64,000 nucleotides of DNA from Chrysemys picta bellii. Its lineage: Eukaryota > Chordata > Testudines > Emydidae. Location: NCBI RefSeq assembly GCF_011386835.1, contig NC_088792.1, forward strand, positions 63,967,287 through 64,031,286, written 5' to 3'. The notes beneath the pieces are model-generated. The model searched no databases and was not told the origin of the DNA. It was given only the letters and a program-made list of their open reading frames with translations. The position numbers and the translations under genes were made by a program. Of the stretch, positions 13,597-25,850 are shown piece after piece; the first letter of the stretch is position 1; each line of letters opens with the position of its first letter.

Positions 13597-14040
13597 TTGC
13601 CTCTATATAAATCCTTTGTATGCCCACATCTTGAATATTGCGTGCAGGGTGTGGTCGCCCAATCTAAAAAAAAAGAAGATATATTGGAATTGGAAAAGAT
13701 TCAGAAAAGGGCAACAAAAATGATTAGAGGTATGGAACCACTGCTGTATGAGGAGAGATTAATAAGACTGGGACTTTTCAGCTTGGAAAAGAGACCACTA
13801 AGGGGGAATATGACAGAGGTCTATAAAATCATGACTGGTGTGGGGAAAGTAAATAAGGAAGTGTTATTTACTCCTCATAACACACGAACTAGGCCTCACC
13901 AAATGAAAATAATAGACAGCAGGTTTAAAACAAACAAAAGGAAGTATTTCTTCACACAATGCACAGTCAAGCTGTGGAACTCTCTGCCAGAGGATGTTGT
14001 GAAGGCCAAGACTAACAGGGTTCCAAAAAGAACTAGATAA
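13597..14040 (+). pseudogene. CR1 ORF2 C-terminal remnant
   Basis: The longest surviving open stretch (147 codons) of the plus-strand CR1 reverse transcriptase gene. It carries PHLEYC, the LE.IQ.RATKMIRG helix and LFSLEKRPLRGNMTEVYKIM, then SLPEDVV near the end, all features of CR1/L2-clade ORF2 C-termini. The upstream catalytic domain is separated by a frameshift (13253-13567 in another frame), so no active enzyme can result. Confidence 0.75.
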
Positions 14041-14308
14041 GTTCATGGAGGACAGGTCCATCAATGGCTATTAGCTGGGACGGAGTCCCTAGCCTCTGTT
14101 TGCCAGAAGCTGGGAATGGGCGACAAGTGATGGATCACTTGATGATTACCTGTTCTGTTCATTCCCTCTGGGCACCTGGCAGTGGCCACTGTCGGAAGAC
14201 AGGATACTGGGATAGATGGACCTTTGGTCTGACCCAGTATGGCCGTTCTTATGTTCTTTCTGTTTAGAAAAACTGTTTGTCTGGCCTCACCTACCATTTG
14301 TAAAACTA

Positions 14309-14496
14309 CACCTCTACCCCAATATAACACTGTCCCCGGGAGCCAAAAAATCTTACCGCGTTATAGGTGAAACCGCGTTATATCAAACTTGCTTTGATCC
14401 ATCAGAGCACGCAGCCCCGCCCCCCTGGAGCGCTGCTTTACCGTGTTATATCTGAATTCGTGTTATATTGGATCGTGTTATATCGAGGTAGAGGGG
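14309..14496. mobile_element. 188-bp TA-flanked MITE (mariner/Tigger-like), copy 1
   Basis: Inverted terminal repeats 'cacctctaccccaatataac' and 'atatcgaggtagagggg' are flanked by TA at 14307-14308 and 14497-14498. The length is 188 bp, identical to a second copy at 49.9 kb. The TA duplication and TIR style suggest a Tc1/mariner or pogo/Tigger origin. It sits inside the minus-strand CR1. Confidence 0.7.
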
Positions 14497-14498
14497 TA

Positions 14499-15125
14499 TG
14501 TTGTTTTTTTATCCCAATTACCATTTACCTCTATGTCTTTAATTACTCTCTTTCAAAATTTGTTTGAAGACCTTGCATATATTTGAGGTTAAACTAACAG
14601 GCCTGTAGTTGCCCAAGTTACTCTGCCCCTCCCCCTTTCTTAAATATAGGCACTCTGTCTGTAATTGTCCAGTCACATGGTATGACAGCCGAGCTTATGG
14701 ATTCATTAAAAATCCTTGCTATTGGATAGCAATTTCATGAGCCAGTTCCTGTAATATTCTTGGATGGAGATTAGCCAGGCCCCTCGATTTGATCTCATGA
14801 AGCTGTTTTGAGTTTGGCCTCCCTCTACAATGTGGTAGTTTCTACTTCCATATCCTCATTCCCATCAGCAACCATACCCCTGCCCCCAAGCACCTCATTA
14901 TCCTTATTAAAAACTGAGGCAAAGTATTTGTTTAGGTGTTAGGCCATACTTAATATTATTTTAATCTCTACCCTGTCCTGTGTTTAGCATCCCACTTCCT
15001 TCCTTGTTTTCTTTTTGTTTATAGGGCTAAAGAACCTTTTACTATTGATTTTAATTACCTTTGTAAGGCCCAGCTCTGCTTGACTTTTGGCACTTCTCAC
15101 TTTATCACTATGCTTTCTGACCTAC
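14499..15125 (-). mobile_element. CR1 LINE, minus strand, 5' continuation
   Basis: Continuation of the CR1 copy at 10140-11626. The minus strand carries the reverse transcriptase region that precedes the YLDFSKAFD box ('ctacaggcctgttagttt', rc of 14598-14615). Together with 14271-14308 this shows that the plus-strand CR1 and the 188-bp MITE were inserted later. Confidence 0.65.
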
Positions 15126-17690
15126 ATTGTTGGATCAAGGAAAATTGTTCATTCTCTCAAATATACAAATAAATGCAAAACAAATCTATTCAAAGTATTT
15201 AAAACAGGAGATTATATGATGAAATATTTAGACCTATTTGTTAAAGATAAACGGAAGAAAAAAACATATAAAAAATGCACAATGCCATGCACTATTACAG
15301 GAGTAACTGGTGGTAAAGAAACCTAAATATAGAGATTACACTTTCCATCATATCAGATTCTTGTAACTCTTTTTCCAGAAGTTCTAACACCTACACTGTT
15401 CGCAGCAGGCTTTTGCAATTTGGCAACTAGAAAGCCCTTGGGTAGAGAAGTGCCTTTAATCCCATGAAATTCCTTTCAGATTTAGCAGAGTTATAAACAG
15501 TTAAAATAATTTCCCTTCTTTCATTAGCATTCCTTAGGAAAATTCTGTCTGCATGCCAAAATATTAAACAGAACACAGACATTCTAATGAACCAGGCTGC
15601 CACAGCACACGATGTATTAGGAACATCTGGGCCCTACCAGAGCAACTCCAGTAGTGCTGTTTAGAGAAGGAGCTAGACCGGGCCCCCTAATTCTCCAACC
15701 ACATCACATGGGTAGAGCCCTGCAAATCTGCGGATATCCACAGACCACGTTTGCGGATTGGACATGGATACAAACATACAACTCTGAAGCCATGATCTAG
15801 GTCAATCTCCATCTACCTAACCTTGCGGGCATCATATGGGGCAGAAGCTCCCTCAGCTCAGGGGGTAGTTGGGAAGGGAGTGGAGACTATCAAGCCAGGA
15901 TCCCCCACGTACCCCACTGATTCTGCACATGGCACCTGCAGCCCATTCCTGCTCTGGGATAACTGTCTGCTGCTGCTGCCGGTTAATATGGTCAGTTCTC
16001 AAGTGGCAGAAATTTTGCTGCACTGCTGAGGGTTGAGGTCTCAAACATTCTTGATTATCCATGACGGTGATTGTTACAGCCATACAACCTGCTTTATATT
16101 TTTCCCTTTAACAGACCTAGGGAAGTGCAATACAAAAAACTGCTTCAAAAGAAAATTGTTTAGGATTACGAAATCAAGAATGCAGAAGTTAAGAATGTCC
16201 AGATTTACAGTTGCCTGTGCAATCTTAATTCCGCCACTTTGTCCACATGCATTTTGACAATCTTTAATCAAATCCTCCACCCCTCCCAAAACACCTACCT
16301 CATTTAGTCCACAGACTGTATGCACAAGGGGGGGGAATTTAGGTTGCATGGGCAACTGTGAATCTGACATTCCCCAACTTTCTTTGCTTTGTAACCTAAA
16401 TAACTAAGTGTAGATTTTTTAAAATGTAATTTCCTTGGGTGTTTGTTAACATACTTTTAAACCTTAAATAACCTTTTTAATGCATTTTTGTATGCATTCT
16501 ATACATATATACACTACTCGTAAGTGTGAGTGCCTAAAAAATTACCACTACAGTAAAACACATACTCATGCTGTACACATGTTCTAGGCTGGATTTTATA
16601 CCTAAAATATTGTATTGTGCAAACTAATAAATGAAATGGGCATATCGCCATATGTGAAATGCTTTCCTCACTTGCACCTTTTAAAATATTTTAAGGTAGC
16701 GAGGGGTCAATAGGCACTTTTGATATGGAGAAATGTACTGATTTATGTCTGAAGTTAGCTACCATGGTTACATAAACTAATGTATTTCCCAAGTCAAGCA
16801 ATTTAGACTGCTTATTGCTAACTCCAACGCCAATGTAAAGAACACGTAATCAGGCAAACTGAAGGCAAATGAAATCAGGATCATCAATTTGGATCATCCT
16901 GATCATTTCTACCAAATTGGTGGTGATCAGAATCAGAGCCACTGAATTCAGTTTCTTCAGGACGCAACGAATCAGAGAAAAAAGGCATAACTTAGATGAA
17001 CTTCCTAAAAGATCAGGAGTATGTGAGTTGTCCAACCCCCCCCCCCTTTTTTTTTTTTTATAGTAAGTGGATAGCTGGGCAGCGTTGGTATTCTTAGTAG
17101 TCACAAATAGATTTGGAGGAAAAGCTCGTTTCGGCTTTCATTCCCCCAGCAGTAAAGACTTAAATCATCCATTTTAATTGGACTGAGCCTCCTGGGTTGG
17201 TAAGTCATCTCGTGCAATACCAAACAGCATATTGCCCAGCCCATCAGGATCATAGGTTCTTGTTCTTGGTGTCATCAATCTTGTGGGACTCTCTGTCTTG
17301 AAGGAAGGTCAAAATCCTATGGGCAAGCTTGCCACAGAATAGATCAGGCATACTCCAGCCCCATGTTTCATTTGGATCTTGCTTCTGCTGCCATAGCTAC
17401 AGAAGTGTTGAAGTAAGAGTACCTGAGTCACTAAAGTAACTGTCAACTGGAGCGGAGAGACAGAGGACTACTGATAGCAAGGGCTCTGCTGTGGGCTAAA
17501 AGCCTATACAGGAGATAGAGCTACTTGCAACAATATAAGGAGCAGCACTTCAGATTTCAATTGGCAGGTTCCTTCCAGAAACTAAAGTCAGTCAGATAGG
17601 TACTGATGACTCTTGATCATGGATCGAAGTGATACACCAAAATGTATGATAAAAAAAATAAACCTTATCCAATTCAAATTTACGCCAATG
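15126..17690. other. TRA2A intron 3, mostly unannotated
   Basis: Contains a short repeat piece at 15712-15790 ('gccctgcaaatctgcggatatccac', of a type common in turtle genomes) and homopolymer runs at 17035-17060. No exon or RNA gene was seen. Confidence 0.4.
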
Positions 17691-18960
17691 CTTGATATTC
17701 CCTAGACATTTTTGAGTATTTTGCCTTTTTGTTATTTCCTTTGATCCAGAATGGCTTCACTACTTTATTCAATGTTTCAGTCTAGTTTTGCCATGCTCAA
17801 TCTGGGTAATTTGAACAAGGATGCCAACTCCTCCTTTGAAAGATTATTGCATCAATTACACCATTTAAGCATTTCCCCCCCTGAAGTTCAGCCTAAGTTT
17901 TACCTGGCTCCATTTCATTCCATAATTTCCAGTTATTCCTCCCCATATCATTAAGCAATTTCCTCTTTATTCTTGACACCCTTAATTATTTGTGTTTGTT
18001 ACAGCATGCCTTTAGTATTTTTTTTTAAGCTCAATACATATTTCTTCTAGCTTTTCTTCATGGGCAAGTCCTTCTATACCTACTGCTATCTGTACTGCCC
18101 TTCTGTAAATCTCCTATTTGCACATAGTATCCCAAAGACAGCTCAACCATTGCTACTACCTTTCTAATGTGTGACAGAGAGAGCTAGGTATAATAATAAC
18201 TATTCTATGTATCACATTGCGAACATATGTAATAGGTTACAATCCCCGATACAGGAGGGATTAATTTAATATTGCCTATTACCATAGTATGTGAGAAACC
18301 TTTCACGTAAAACCAAGGGGAATGGTGAAATCCCTACTGGTTTTTATGGCATCTCTGGCACTTGTCCATGTATAGAAAAAATTCTACTTGGGCATTTTGT
18401 TTTCAATTTTTTAGATTTTATAAAGTTACCTTTTTGGAAACTCTAGGGATTTTATCTGGGTTGAAGGGGGGAGGGGGAATCAGTGTTGTGAGTGTCTTTC
18501 TTATGGTGGAAAGACTTTTTTGAAGAGGAATGATTTGCAGCGTCTTTCCTAAATTGGCAGCAGAATTTACTCTTGCCTCTCCCTTCAACCCTCATTTACG
18601 AAGATAACATATTTCCTAAATTTCATTATTAATTACAGCCAATTTTTCTAAGTTATATAAACACATTCTCAATATTTTATGTGTATATAACTCCATTTGG
18701 CATTGTCATCTGCAAATTTAATTAATTCTTCCATAGATCATTGATAAAATATGCTAAAATCAATGCCTACACTGACATTTCAAGAAGTCCTGCTAACCAG
18801 TTAATTCAGACAAGATGTTAAAGTCAAACAAGATGCAGAATTACTCCTTAGTTACATCCTGTCATCTTTTAATCCTTTTAATTTTGTATTTGCCCAATAC
18901 AGTGAAATTTCATTAGATAAAAATTAATCTGAGGCATATTCAAGTATGTTAGAGAAGTCT
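17690..18960 (-). mobile_element. old CR1/L3-like LINE remnant
   Basis: Patchy resemblance to the reverse complement of CR1-type LINEs, for example 'tactgcccttctgtaaatct' near 18092 and 'tcatctgcaaatttaattaattc' near 18706. Highly diverged; no frame survives. Confidence 0.35.
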
Positions 18961-18977
18961 AGATATCTTTCCTAGGA

Positions 18978-19175
18978 AATAATGTCTAAGGGTTTAAGCA
19001 GAGAACTAGGAGTCCATAATCCTATCCTACCAATGTAATGTCTAATCTTAGGTAAATAATTTTAATCTGTCTATTATTCCCCCTTGCGCGTCTTTAAAAT
19101 AGGGGTTTGGTTTGTTTGTAAAGTGCTTTGAGATACTTAGATATTGCCTTTCATAAGTATACATAATAAACTAAT
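18978..19175 (+). repeat. MIR/CORE-type SINE
   Basis: Contains, in order, blocks of a widespread amniote SINE: 'gaactaggagtccataatcc', 'cttaggtaaataattttaatctgt', 'ttaaaataggggt' and 'aaagtgctttgagatactta'. Old and diverged. Confidence 0.5.
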
Positions 19176-19794
19176 GTTTACACTGTAGCTAAATTAAAGT
19201 ATAGTTTATTTTAAAAAAAACTTATGTTTATTCTTCAAAAATCCGTGCCACTTTTATTCATTAGATGCCAACAGATTTGTTCCCCCTTACATGCTATCAT
19301 GTTGCAGATGAGACTTTGGGGCAAGGCTAGATTCTTTACTCCTCTGGCTGGAACCATTATATAGGCAGATTCCTGCATTATGTTCCCACGTCCCATCCAG
19401 CCAAAGCACTTAGCAGAACTGATTAACTCCATATGCACAAAGACGTGAGCCCACAAAGCACCTCCTTCACCAAGAAGGCACAAGAAATGCATCCTAATCA
19501 TAGCCCTTCTTTAGTTATTAGATATGAATAGTCATAAGTGCCCTGAACACAGTACACTGCAAGCTATGCATGGATTACCAATCCAGGAATCTCTTACTCC
19601 TTCAGTCAGTCTTAGAGGCAGACATCTCCTGGAGTTTCTCTTGCCTTATTCATCCACATACATAAAGAAAACACAGTAAACTCATAAGCACTTTAAAAAC
19701 AACTAGCCTCCCTTATGATAGAAATGTCCACAGGGAGCTATACCTTACATCATTTATTTATTTAAAATACTCAGCCTTGATTAATACCACATAC
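19176..19794. other. TRA2A intron 3, 5' end, unannotated
   Basis: Intronic sequence just downstream of the exon 3 donor. No feature was recognised. Confidence 0.4.
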
Positions 19795-19966
19795 TCTGCT
19801 GCCAGTGTGCCTTCTTCGGTTAGACATTGGAGAATGACTGCGGCTCCTTCGGCGACGATATTCGGGTGTGTACGATCTGCTTCGAGATCGTCTCCTATGG
19901 GAATGAGAATGAGAATGGGACCTGGAGCGAGTGTAACGTCTGTGAGAATGTCTTCTTGATCTGGAC
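19795..19966 (-). CDS. TRA2A: TRA2A coding exon 3 (RS1 end, linker)
   Basis: Third coding exon of TRA2A, 172 nt. The first base finishes the split Arg codon from exon 2. The exon then encodes the rest of RS1: a run of Arg, Ser and His ([11 protein letters not shown], repeated SH pairs), the [10 protein letters not shown] segment and the [13 protein letters not shown] linker in front of the RRM (about residues 57-114). The acceptor AG is at 19967-19968 and the donor GTATGT begins at 19794. The exon ends in phase 0, matching exon 4. The reading frame is open throughout, with no frameshift or stop. The His-Ser repeats are typical of TRA2 proteins. Other open frames over the same bases are only shadows of this exon. 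Confidence 0.94.
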
Positions 19967-20329
19967 CTTCAATGAAGAAAAAAGTTTTCAGATGTATATA
20001 CATATATGAAATACATGCAATAAATTAAATTTAAAAAATTACTTGTCCCTAAAGGAGATTTCACAAATTCACTATCACCACACACACAAATAACATTTAA
20101 AATATTGTTTTAATTCTACTTCTTAATGTACCTATAGATTGACAATTGCAGATTTGTAGTAGTTTAAAATTGCACTGAGACTGATCAGTAATGTGATACA
20201 AACTCACACGGCAAGTACACTTTTGACATGTGAACTAGAATATATTTTAAATTAGAGATTTCTAAGCTTACACACACAGCATGTTAATATAAAATGACAT
20301 CTATAACATGCAGTGATACGGAAGCCCAA

Positions 20330-20420
20330 TATACTATGTTTTAAGAAACAGTCTTGCATCAGATGGGAGATGGACTGATCTAGCAGGGCTTTTCTGTCCA
20401 ACTTCTATGATTGAGGTAAG
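20330..20420 (+). repeat. CR1 3'-end fragment
   Basis: The short stretch 'tgggagatggactgatcta...tctatgattgag' resembles the 3' terminal region of CR1 elements. Low information. Confidence 0.4.
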
Positions 20421-20838
20421 CCTAGGCTCAACAGTAATCCAAAATTAAGGCCAGAAGGACCATGATAGTTTCAGGTAGGTAGGTTGTTCTTCACATCATT
20501 CACACATGTCCAGCTGTTCTCAGTAAGATGGTACAAAACTGTTACAAGTCGTGTGGTTTCACACACAAGTATCAGTCACAGGTAGTGTACAGACCAGGAC
20601 ATCCCCCCCCCACTCAAAAAAAAGAGCTAAGTAAAAATCCAAGTAAGTGCAAAAGTACAAAATAATCATAATGAAATTAACAAAATACCTCTTATTTGTA
20701 TAGAGGTAGTGCTTAGAGCCACGAATCAGGAATGATGCCCCCTTGTTCTAAGTGCTTTACAAAAGTATATCAAGACTACGCCTTTGCTCTGAAGAGTTTA
20801 CAATAAATAAAGATAAAAAATTGATGAATAGGAAAACC

Positions 20839-20960
<122 letters not shown>

Positions 20961-22464
20961 ACCCCAAGCTGGGCCCTCAGATGAACTAGTACATCTCAGA
21001 GCGCTCCACAACTTTTCAGTCAGTTTTATGTAGTAGTCCAAAAACTGGAGTTTCACCAGGACACTCTCTTTGTATCTATTGTAATGAGTAATCTTTGTAA
21101 TGTTCTCTAGTGTGCTTTAAGAGACAGTTACTCACCCTGTACAATAACTGAGGTTCTTCAAGATGTTTGTCCCTGTGAATGCTCCACTTCAGGTGAATCT
21201 GTGCCCCTGCACTTGTAATAGGAGATTTTTAGTAGCAGTGCCTGGTTGGGTCACACACGAGCTGTCCCAGTCTCGTGCCGCCTCTGGTGGTTACATAGCG
21301 CTGTGTGACCAACCGCCCCCTCCTCGGTTCCTTCTCTACTCCAGTCTCTGATGTGAAAACTCTGAAGTAGGGGGAGAAGGAAAGGTAGTGGAGCACCCAC
21401 AGGGACAAGCATCTTGAAGCACCTCAGTTACTGCACAGGGCGAGTAACCTCCTCCTCTTCTTCTTCTTCAAAGAATGTCCCTGTGGATGCTCCACTTTAG
21501 GTGACTGTAGAGCAGCGCCCCTTGGTGGAAGGGAGGGGCTTTGGAGTTGCAGTCGTAGAGCGTCTGATGAGTGCAGCTCTGTGACATAGTGCTGGGTGAA
21601 CGTATGGACTGATGCCCAGGTTGCTAGCTTTGCAGATGTCCATAACAGGCACATTGTTGAGGAAGGCTACTGATGTGAAGAATGCTCCGTTGGAGTGCGT
21701 ATGGGTCCCAGTGGGGGTTTGTAGCTATTGATGGCAATAAAAGTCAATGCAGTTGGAGATCCATTTCCACAGTCTTTGTTTGGATATGGCGTCTCCTGCA
21801 GATCGTTCCGTGATGGAAAGAAATAACTTTAGTAACTTCCTGAAAAACTGTCCTTTCAATGTAAAAAGCTAGCGCCCTTCGGACGCCCAGGATATACAGT
21901 GTTTGTTCCCATGAGGTTTTGGGAAGAATGATGGGAGATGGATGGGTTCATTCAAATGTAATAATGAAACTATTTTAGGTAGGAATTTGGGAGATGGTCA
22001 TAGGGTAACTTTCAAAAATTTTGCGTATGGGGAATGTGCCATGAGGGCCCTCAGTTCTTCCACTTGTCAGGCAGATCTGATAGCAACAAGTATGGCCACC
22101 TTCACTGAAAGGTGGAGAAGTGAACATGACACTAATGGTTCAAAAGGGGCTCCCATAAGGCATCACAGCACCAGATTGAGGTCTCATGATGGAATAGTGG
22201 CTCGTATTACAGGTTAAAGATTAGAAACACCTTTGAGGAAGCATTTAGTGGTTTGGTGGGCGAAGATCAAGAACGTGTCCACTTTGTGAAGGAACGCCGT
22301 GTTTGCTGAGAGATGTACTCTGATCGAGCTCACTGAGAGACCAAATTTCCTTGAGATCTAGTACGTAATCCAATGCCACTGGTAAAGGAGAGGTAGTTGC
22401 CATTGTTTGCCTATTTTGGCATCACATATAGACTCTTTTCCATTTGTGAAGGTAGGTATATCGT

Positions 22465-22560
22465 GTAGTCAGGGCTGGCCTTTACGAAAATGGCGCCCTG
22501 TGGCAACTTGTATTTTGCCCCCTTCCCCGACCCCCTGGGCGTGATGCTTCCCCCATTGCC
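22465..22560. repeat. hAT MITE fragment in the DIRS copy
   Basis: 'cagggctggcctttacgaaaatggcgccctg' resembles the start of the CAGGGCCGGCT MITE family seen elsewhere in this window. The other end was not identified. Confidence 0.35.
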
Positions 22561-23423
22561 CAGGCATGAGATGGTTTACCTCCTGTCATAGTAGGTGTTC
22601 ATGAGAAGGATCCCTAATGAGGGACAGGGGAGTGGGTAGGGGGGATGGAAGCAAATTGGATAGAATAGCCAGTCTCAATGATTTCCCATACCCATTTGTC
22701 TGACATGATGTTTCTCCACGTTGGGTGGAATTGAGTCAGATGGTCTCTGAATGGATGGATGGTGTTGGATGGTTCCAGCAATAAAAGATGTGGGAGATCT
22801 CTGGTCCTTGACCAAATCCTTGAAACCGTTGTTTAGAAGGAGGTTGTTGGGATGTAAGGGGCTGAGAAGACAGTGGTCTCTGCGAATCATATTGCCTCTG
22901 AGGTTGGGTGTAGGGTGCAGATCTTGTTCTTTACACCAAAAATAATTCTAGTTTTTTCTTTCGAGAAAGTACATAAATGCTCAACGATTTGAGAGTCACC
23001 CTGGAGTCTTTTAATGTATGAAGAGACTCATCAATCTTGGCTGCAAACAGCTTTGGGTCCTCGAATTGGAGATCCTCGAAGGTAGATTGTACCTCTTTGG
23101 GAAAAACAGAGAAGTGGAGGCAGGAAACTTATCACATGACTATGGCTGTGGTAATGGAATGTGTTGCCATGTCCAGAGAGGCTTGTCAAACTGGTCAAGC
23201 GAGAAGGTGGCCCTCTGACATGGTTGCTTTGAATTGCTGGTTTTTTGTCCTCGGGGAGATGATCAATAAATTCAGATATTTTTCAATAATTTGTGTAATT
23301 GTATTTGGCCATCAGTGCCTTGTAATTGGCAATCCTGAATTGTAGGGTCACTGACAAATAAGCCTTATGCCCAAAGAGGTCTAAACCACTTCCAATCCCT
23401 ATCATACGGGGTGGTTCTAGAGT

Positions 23424-23552
23424 AGGGTGACCAGAGAGCAAGTGTGAAAAATCGGGAAAGGAGGTGGGTGGGTGGGAATAGGAGCCTATATAAGAAAAAG
23501 CCCTAAATATCAGGATTGTCCCTATAAAATTAGAACATCTGGTCACCCTATT
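23424..23552. mobile_element. hAT-like MITE, 'TAGGGTGACCAGA' family, in the DIRS copy
   Basis: Terminal inverted repeats tagggtgaccaga and tctggtcacccta bound about 130 bp. The flanking 8-mers 'ttctagag' and 'ttttagag' match at 7 of 8 positions, suggesting an 8-bp hAT target duplication. Related copies lie at 39.18 and 40.89 kb. Confidence 0.7.
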
Positions 23553-24282
23553 TTAGAGTGATGTTGCCTGCCCTGCTCATTCACAGCCTCTACCACCGGA
23601 GAGTTTGGTGTGGGATGGGAAAACAAAAATTCCATTCCCTGGGAGGGGATGTAGTATTTTTTGTCCACTCTCTTACAAGTGGGTAGAATTGTTGCCAGGG
23701 TCTGCAGGATGGTCTTGGCCGTGTCCATGAGAGCCTCGTTTATTGGTAGGACAATCTCAGAAGAGTCTGAAGGATGTCCAACAACTTACGTTGGGACTCC
23801 GCAACTTGTTCCAATGGAATCTCTAATAAATCTGTGATTCTCTTAAATAGTTCTCAGAACTGTTTAAAGTCATCCCCCCCTTGTGGGTGGTGCAAGCATG
23901 ATAGCTTCATCCAGAGAGGAGGATGAAAAACTGGTACCTGGGGTGACTCTCGATCTGAAGTCTCCTCCAGTTCCTCAACTGCCTCCTCCAGAGGTTCAAA
24001 GGGTACAGGTGCAAAGGGTGATGAGGAATGCCTCACCCTCTCTCTGTGTGAGCTGGGAGGCTGACAGTGTTGGCAGTACACCGCCCAGGAGTCCCAATAA
24101 GACCACTGTGGTGGGAATGGCATCGGTGGCAGCATCCATGGGTTTCTATACCATCCTTGAGTTTCAAGTATGAGTTGGTATTCCTGTTGTAGTGGACCTG
24201 GTCTGGTGGGGGGTAGGCAAGGAGTGGTGGGAGGAGATTTCCCCTTCATCATCATTAGCCTCATCGCTGGATAAAGGAGCAA
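23543..24282 (-). pseudogene. DIRS gag-like remnant (LAP2-alpha-related)
   Basis: The best preserved coding stretch of the DIRS copy, in two frames: 23854-24282, ending DDFKQF, and 23543-23728, with ATILPTCKRVDKKYYIPSQG and SHPTPNSPVVEAVNEQG. The C-terminal domain of mammalian LAP2-alpha is thought to derive from a DIRS1-like gag, and these peptides resemble it. The frame shifts between 23728 and 23854, so this is not a functional gene. Confidence 0.55.
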
Positions 24283-25426
24283 CTGATCTGGCTAGTGTGG
24301 TAAGTTGGTACAGTACTGAGCATGCTGGAGTAAGGTCAGTACTCAGGAGTGGAGATTCTGGTGCTGACGAGACTAAAAGGTCCTTATGCCAGAGGAATTG
24401 CTGCAGTTCAGAGAGCATTGATACCAAGGAGAGTATTGTCGGCGGTACCAGCGCCTTTACCGCAGTTACCGGTGCAGAGGGCTTTGCGCTATGCACTGTG
24501 TAGGCAGGAGGTAGTGCCATAGATTGTAGTGGTGCCAAGCTGCTTAGTGCCACATTTGATCAGCTTTGGCGGTACCGAGGCAGGGATTTACCCATTTTTG
24601 CTTTTTTCTGAGCCAGCCCTGTTAGGGTCGTTTGCTCGCACAGTATTGAATGATCCCACTACCTTAGAGGTGGATGGTCTCGGTGCGGTCAATACTGATG
24701 TGTCTGAGAGGCCGGAGAAAGTCTCTTTGTCAGCTTCCCAAGACAGGGAAGTTGGAGCCCATTTCTATGTCCTTTTTGGGGAAGTGCTCTTTCCTCTGAG
24801 AGGGTGGTGGGGAGAGCCGGTCATGCCTCTTAGAATAAGGTTGTCCCGTAAGGGAGGGTAACTATATTACACCAAGGGGTATACTAATAACTGAAACTTA
24901 AACTCCTAAGATAAGGAAGAATTTTTTTTTTTTTTTATAAAAGAAAAACAGGGAATAGATAGGGCAGTTAACTATGAACTAACTGGGTTATAAACTGGTA
25001 CTCTGTGAGACAGGGACAACGCATGTGTGACCCAACCAGGCACCGATACTAAAAATCTCCGATTCCAAGCACAGGCATGCAGATTCACCCAAAGTGGAGC
25101 ACCCACATAGACACTCCTCAAAGAAGAACATGGTGCTGTTTGAAACAGCACTATATTAAAGTGCACTAACGATTTTAGTGCAGACTAGCAGGGCCCAATT
25201 AATGGCCAACATGTTAAGCAACAGTCTACATTACTGCTTCATTTAGACAAGACTTCAGATACAAGTAACCATTTCTGGTGTTTTTCCACTGTTTACTGGG
25301 GATTTCTGTATTGGAGAGTTTTAATGTGTCTCTTGGTCGAAACTGAAAATCAGAAGCTCTAGGTATCTTACATCATACCCATGGATATATGATGCAGAAT
25401 TAATTTTTATCAAAATCAGTACATAC

Positions 25427-25560
25427 CTGGATTTTGACCTTGACCGGGAGTGCGATTCAGAATGTTTGGAAGCCCTCGATGGACTACGAGATCCTGACCT
25501 GCTCTCCGATTTTACACGAGCAGGACTCCCAGCTGGAGATTTTGACTGGGAGCGAGACTC
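25427..25560 (-). CDS. TRA2A: TRA2A coding exon 2 (RS1 region)
   Basis: Second coding exon of TRA2A, 134 nt, encoding the first part of the N-terminal arginine/serine domain (about residues 13-56). It begins ESRSQSKSP and ends SRSRSKS, with two bases left over that complete an Arg codon in exon 3. The acceptor is a T-rich tract ending TTAG at 25561-25562 and the donor is CCAG/GTATGT at 25426-25421. In the family the RS dipeptides are phosphorylated by SRPK/CLK kinases and mediate contacts with other SR proteins in nuclear speckles. The encoded segment differs from my memory of human TRA2A at only a few sites, such as Ala for Thr in the SKSP region, which argues for purifying selection amid repeat-rich introns. 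An AGAA-rich candidate regulatory exon lies 0.3 kb upstream. Confidence 0.93.
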
Positions 25561-25850
25561 CTAACAAAAAAGATAGTATTACAAATGGTACTGGTCATAT
25601 AAATGCCTAACTCCTAACATTTAAAGTACCGTAATTATATTATTTTGATTGCTCCTGAAAGACAAATGGTTAGGCAATACCCTCCAGAACAAATTTCAGT
25701 CTGTTAACCCACTGTTAATATTGTATGCTTTCCTCAAATAATTCCCTACTTGAACCAGATCACCAATTCTCTATTAACTAAGTAATCATGCAAATTCATC
25801 TACAACTTGATCATACAGACACTGGAACATAAACCATACATTTACTTAAC

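Larger units (their letters stand above)
11627..14270 (+). mobile_element. CR1 LINE, plus strand, inserted in the older CR1
   Basis: Second CR1 element, opposite in orientation to its host copy. The frame at 11690-11760 reads DIDIIGITETW (endonuclease domain). After the inserted hAT-like block, 12200-12350 encodes the end of the endonuclease domain, and 13180-13290 contains a GPVLFD...VAKFADYTK reverse transcriptase segment, with the catalytic YADD/FADD box here degraded to FADY. The region at 13597-14040 encodes the C-terminal domain (YKSFVCPHLEYC, then LEKIQKRATKMIRG). The 3' end, 'gacccagtatggccgttcttatgttctt' (14232-14259), is the familiar turtle CR1 tail. Several stops and frameshifts make it a dead copy. 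Confidence 0.8.
21130..25145 (-). mobile_element. degenerate DIRS-type retrotransposon, copy 2
   Basis: A longer copy of the same element type as at 2.3-4.7 kb, also minus strand, in TRA2A intron 2. From right to left it holds a Ser/Pro-rich gag segment with WMLPPMPFPPQWSYWDSWAVY (23.85-24.28 kb) and the sequence DDFKQF. Between 23.54 and 23.85 kb it reads like the LAP2-alpha-related gag (TILPTCKRVDKKYY, FLFSHPTPNSPVVEAVN). Fragments in 22.3-23.4 kb (MSDKWVWEIIETGYSIQF) suggest reverse transcriptase, and 21.7-22.0 kb ends with a YILGVRRALAFYIE recombinase piece. Inverted ends are recognisable at 21140-21200 and 25070-25140. Numerous stops occur, and two foreign insertions break it. Confidence 0.65.
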
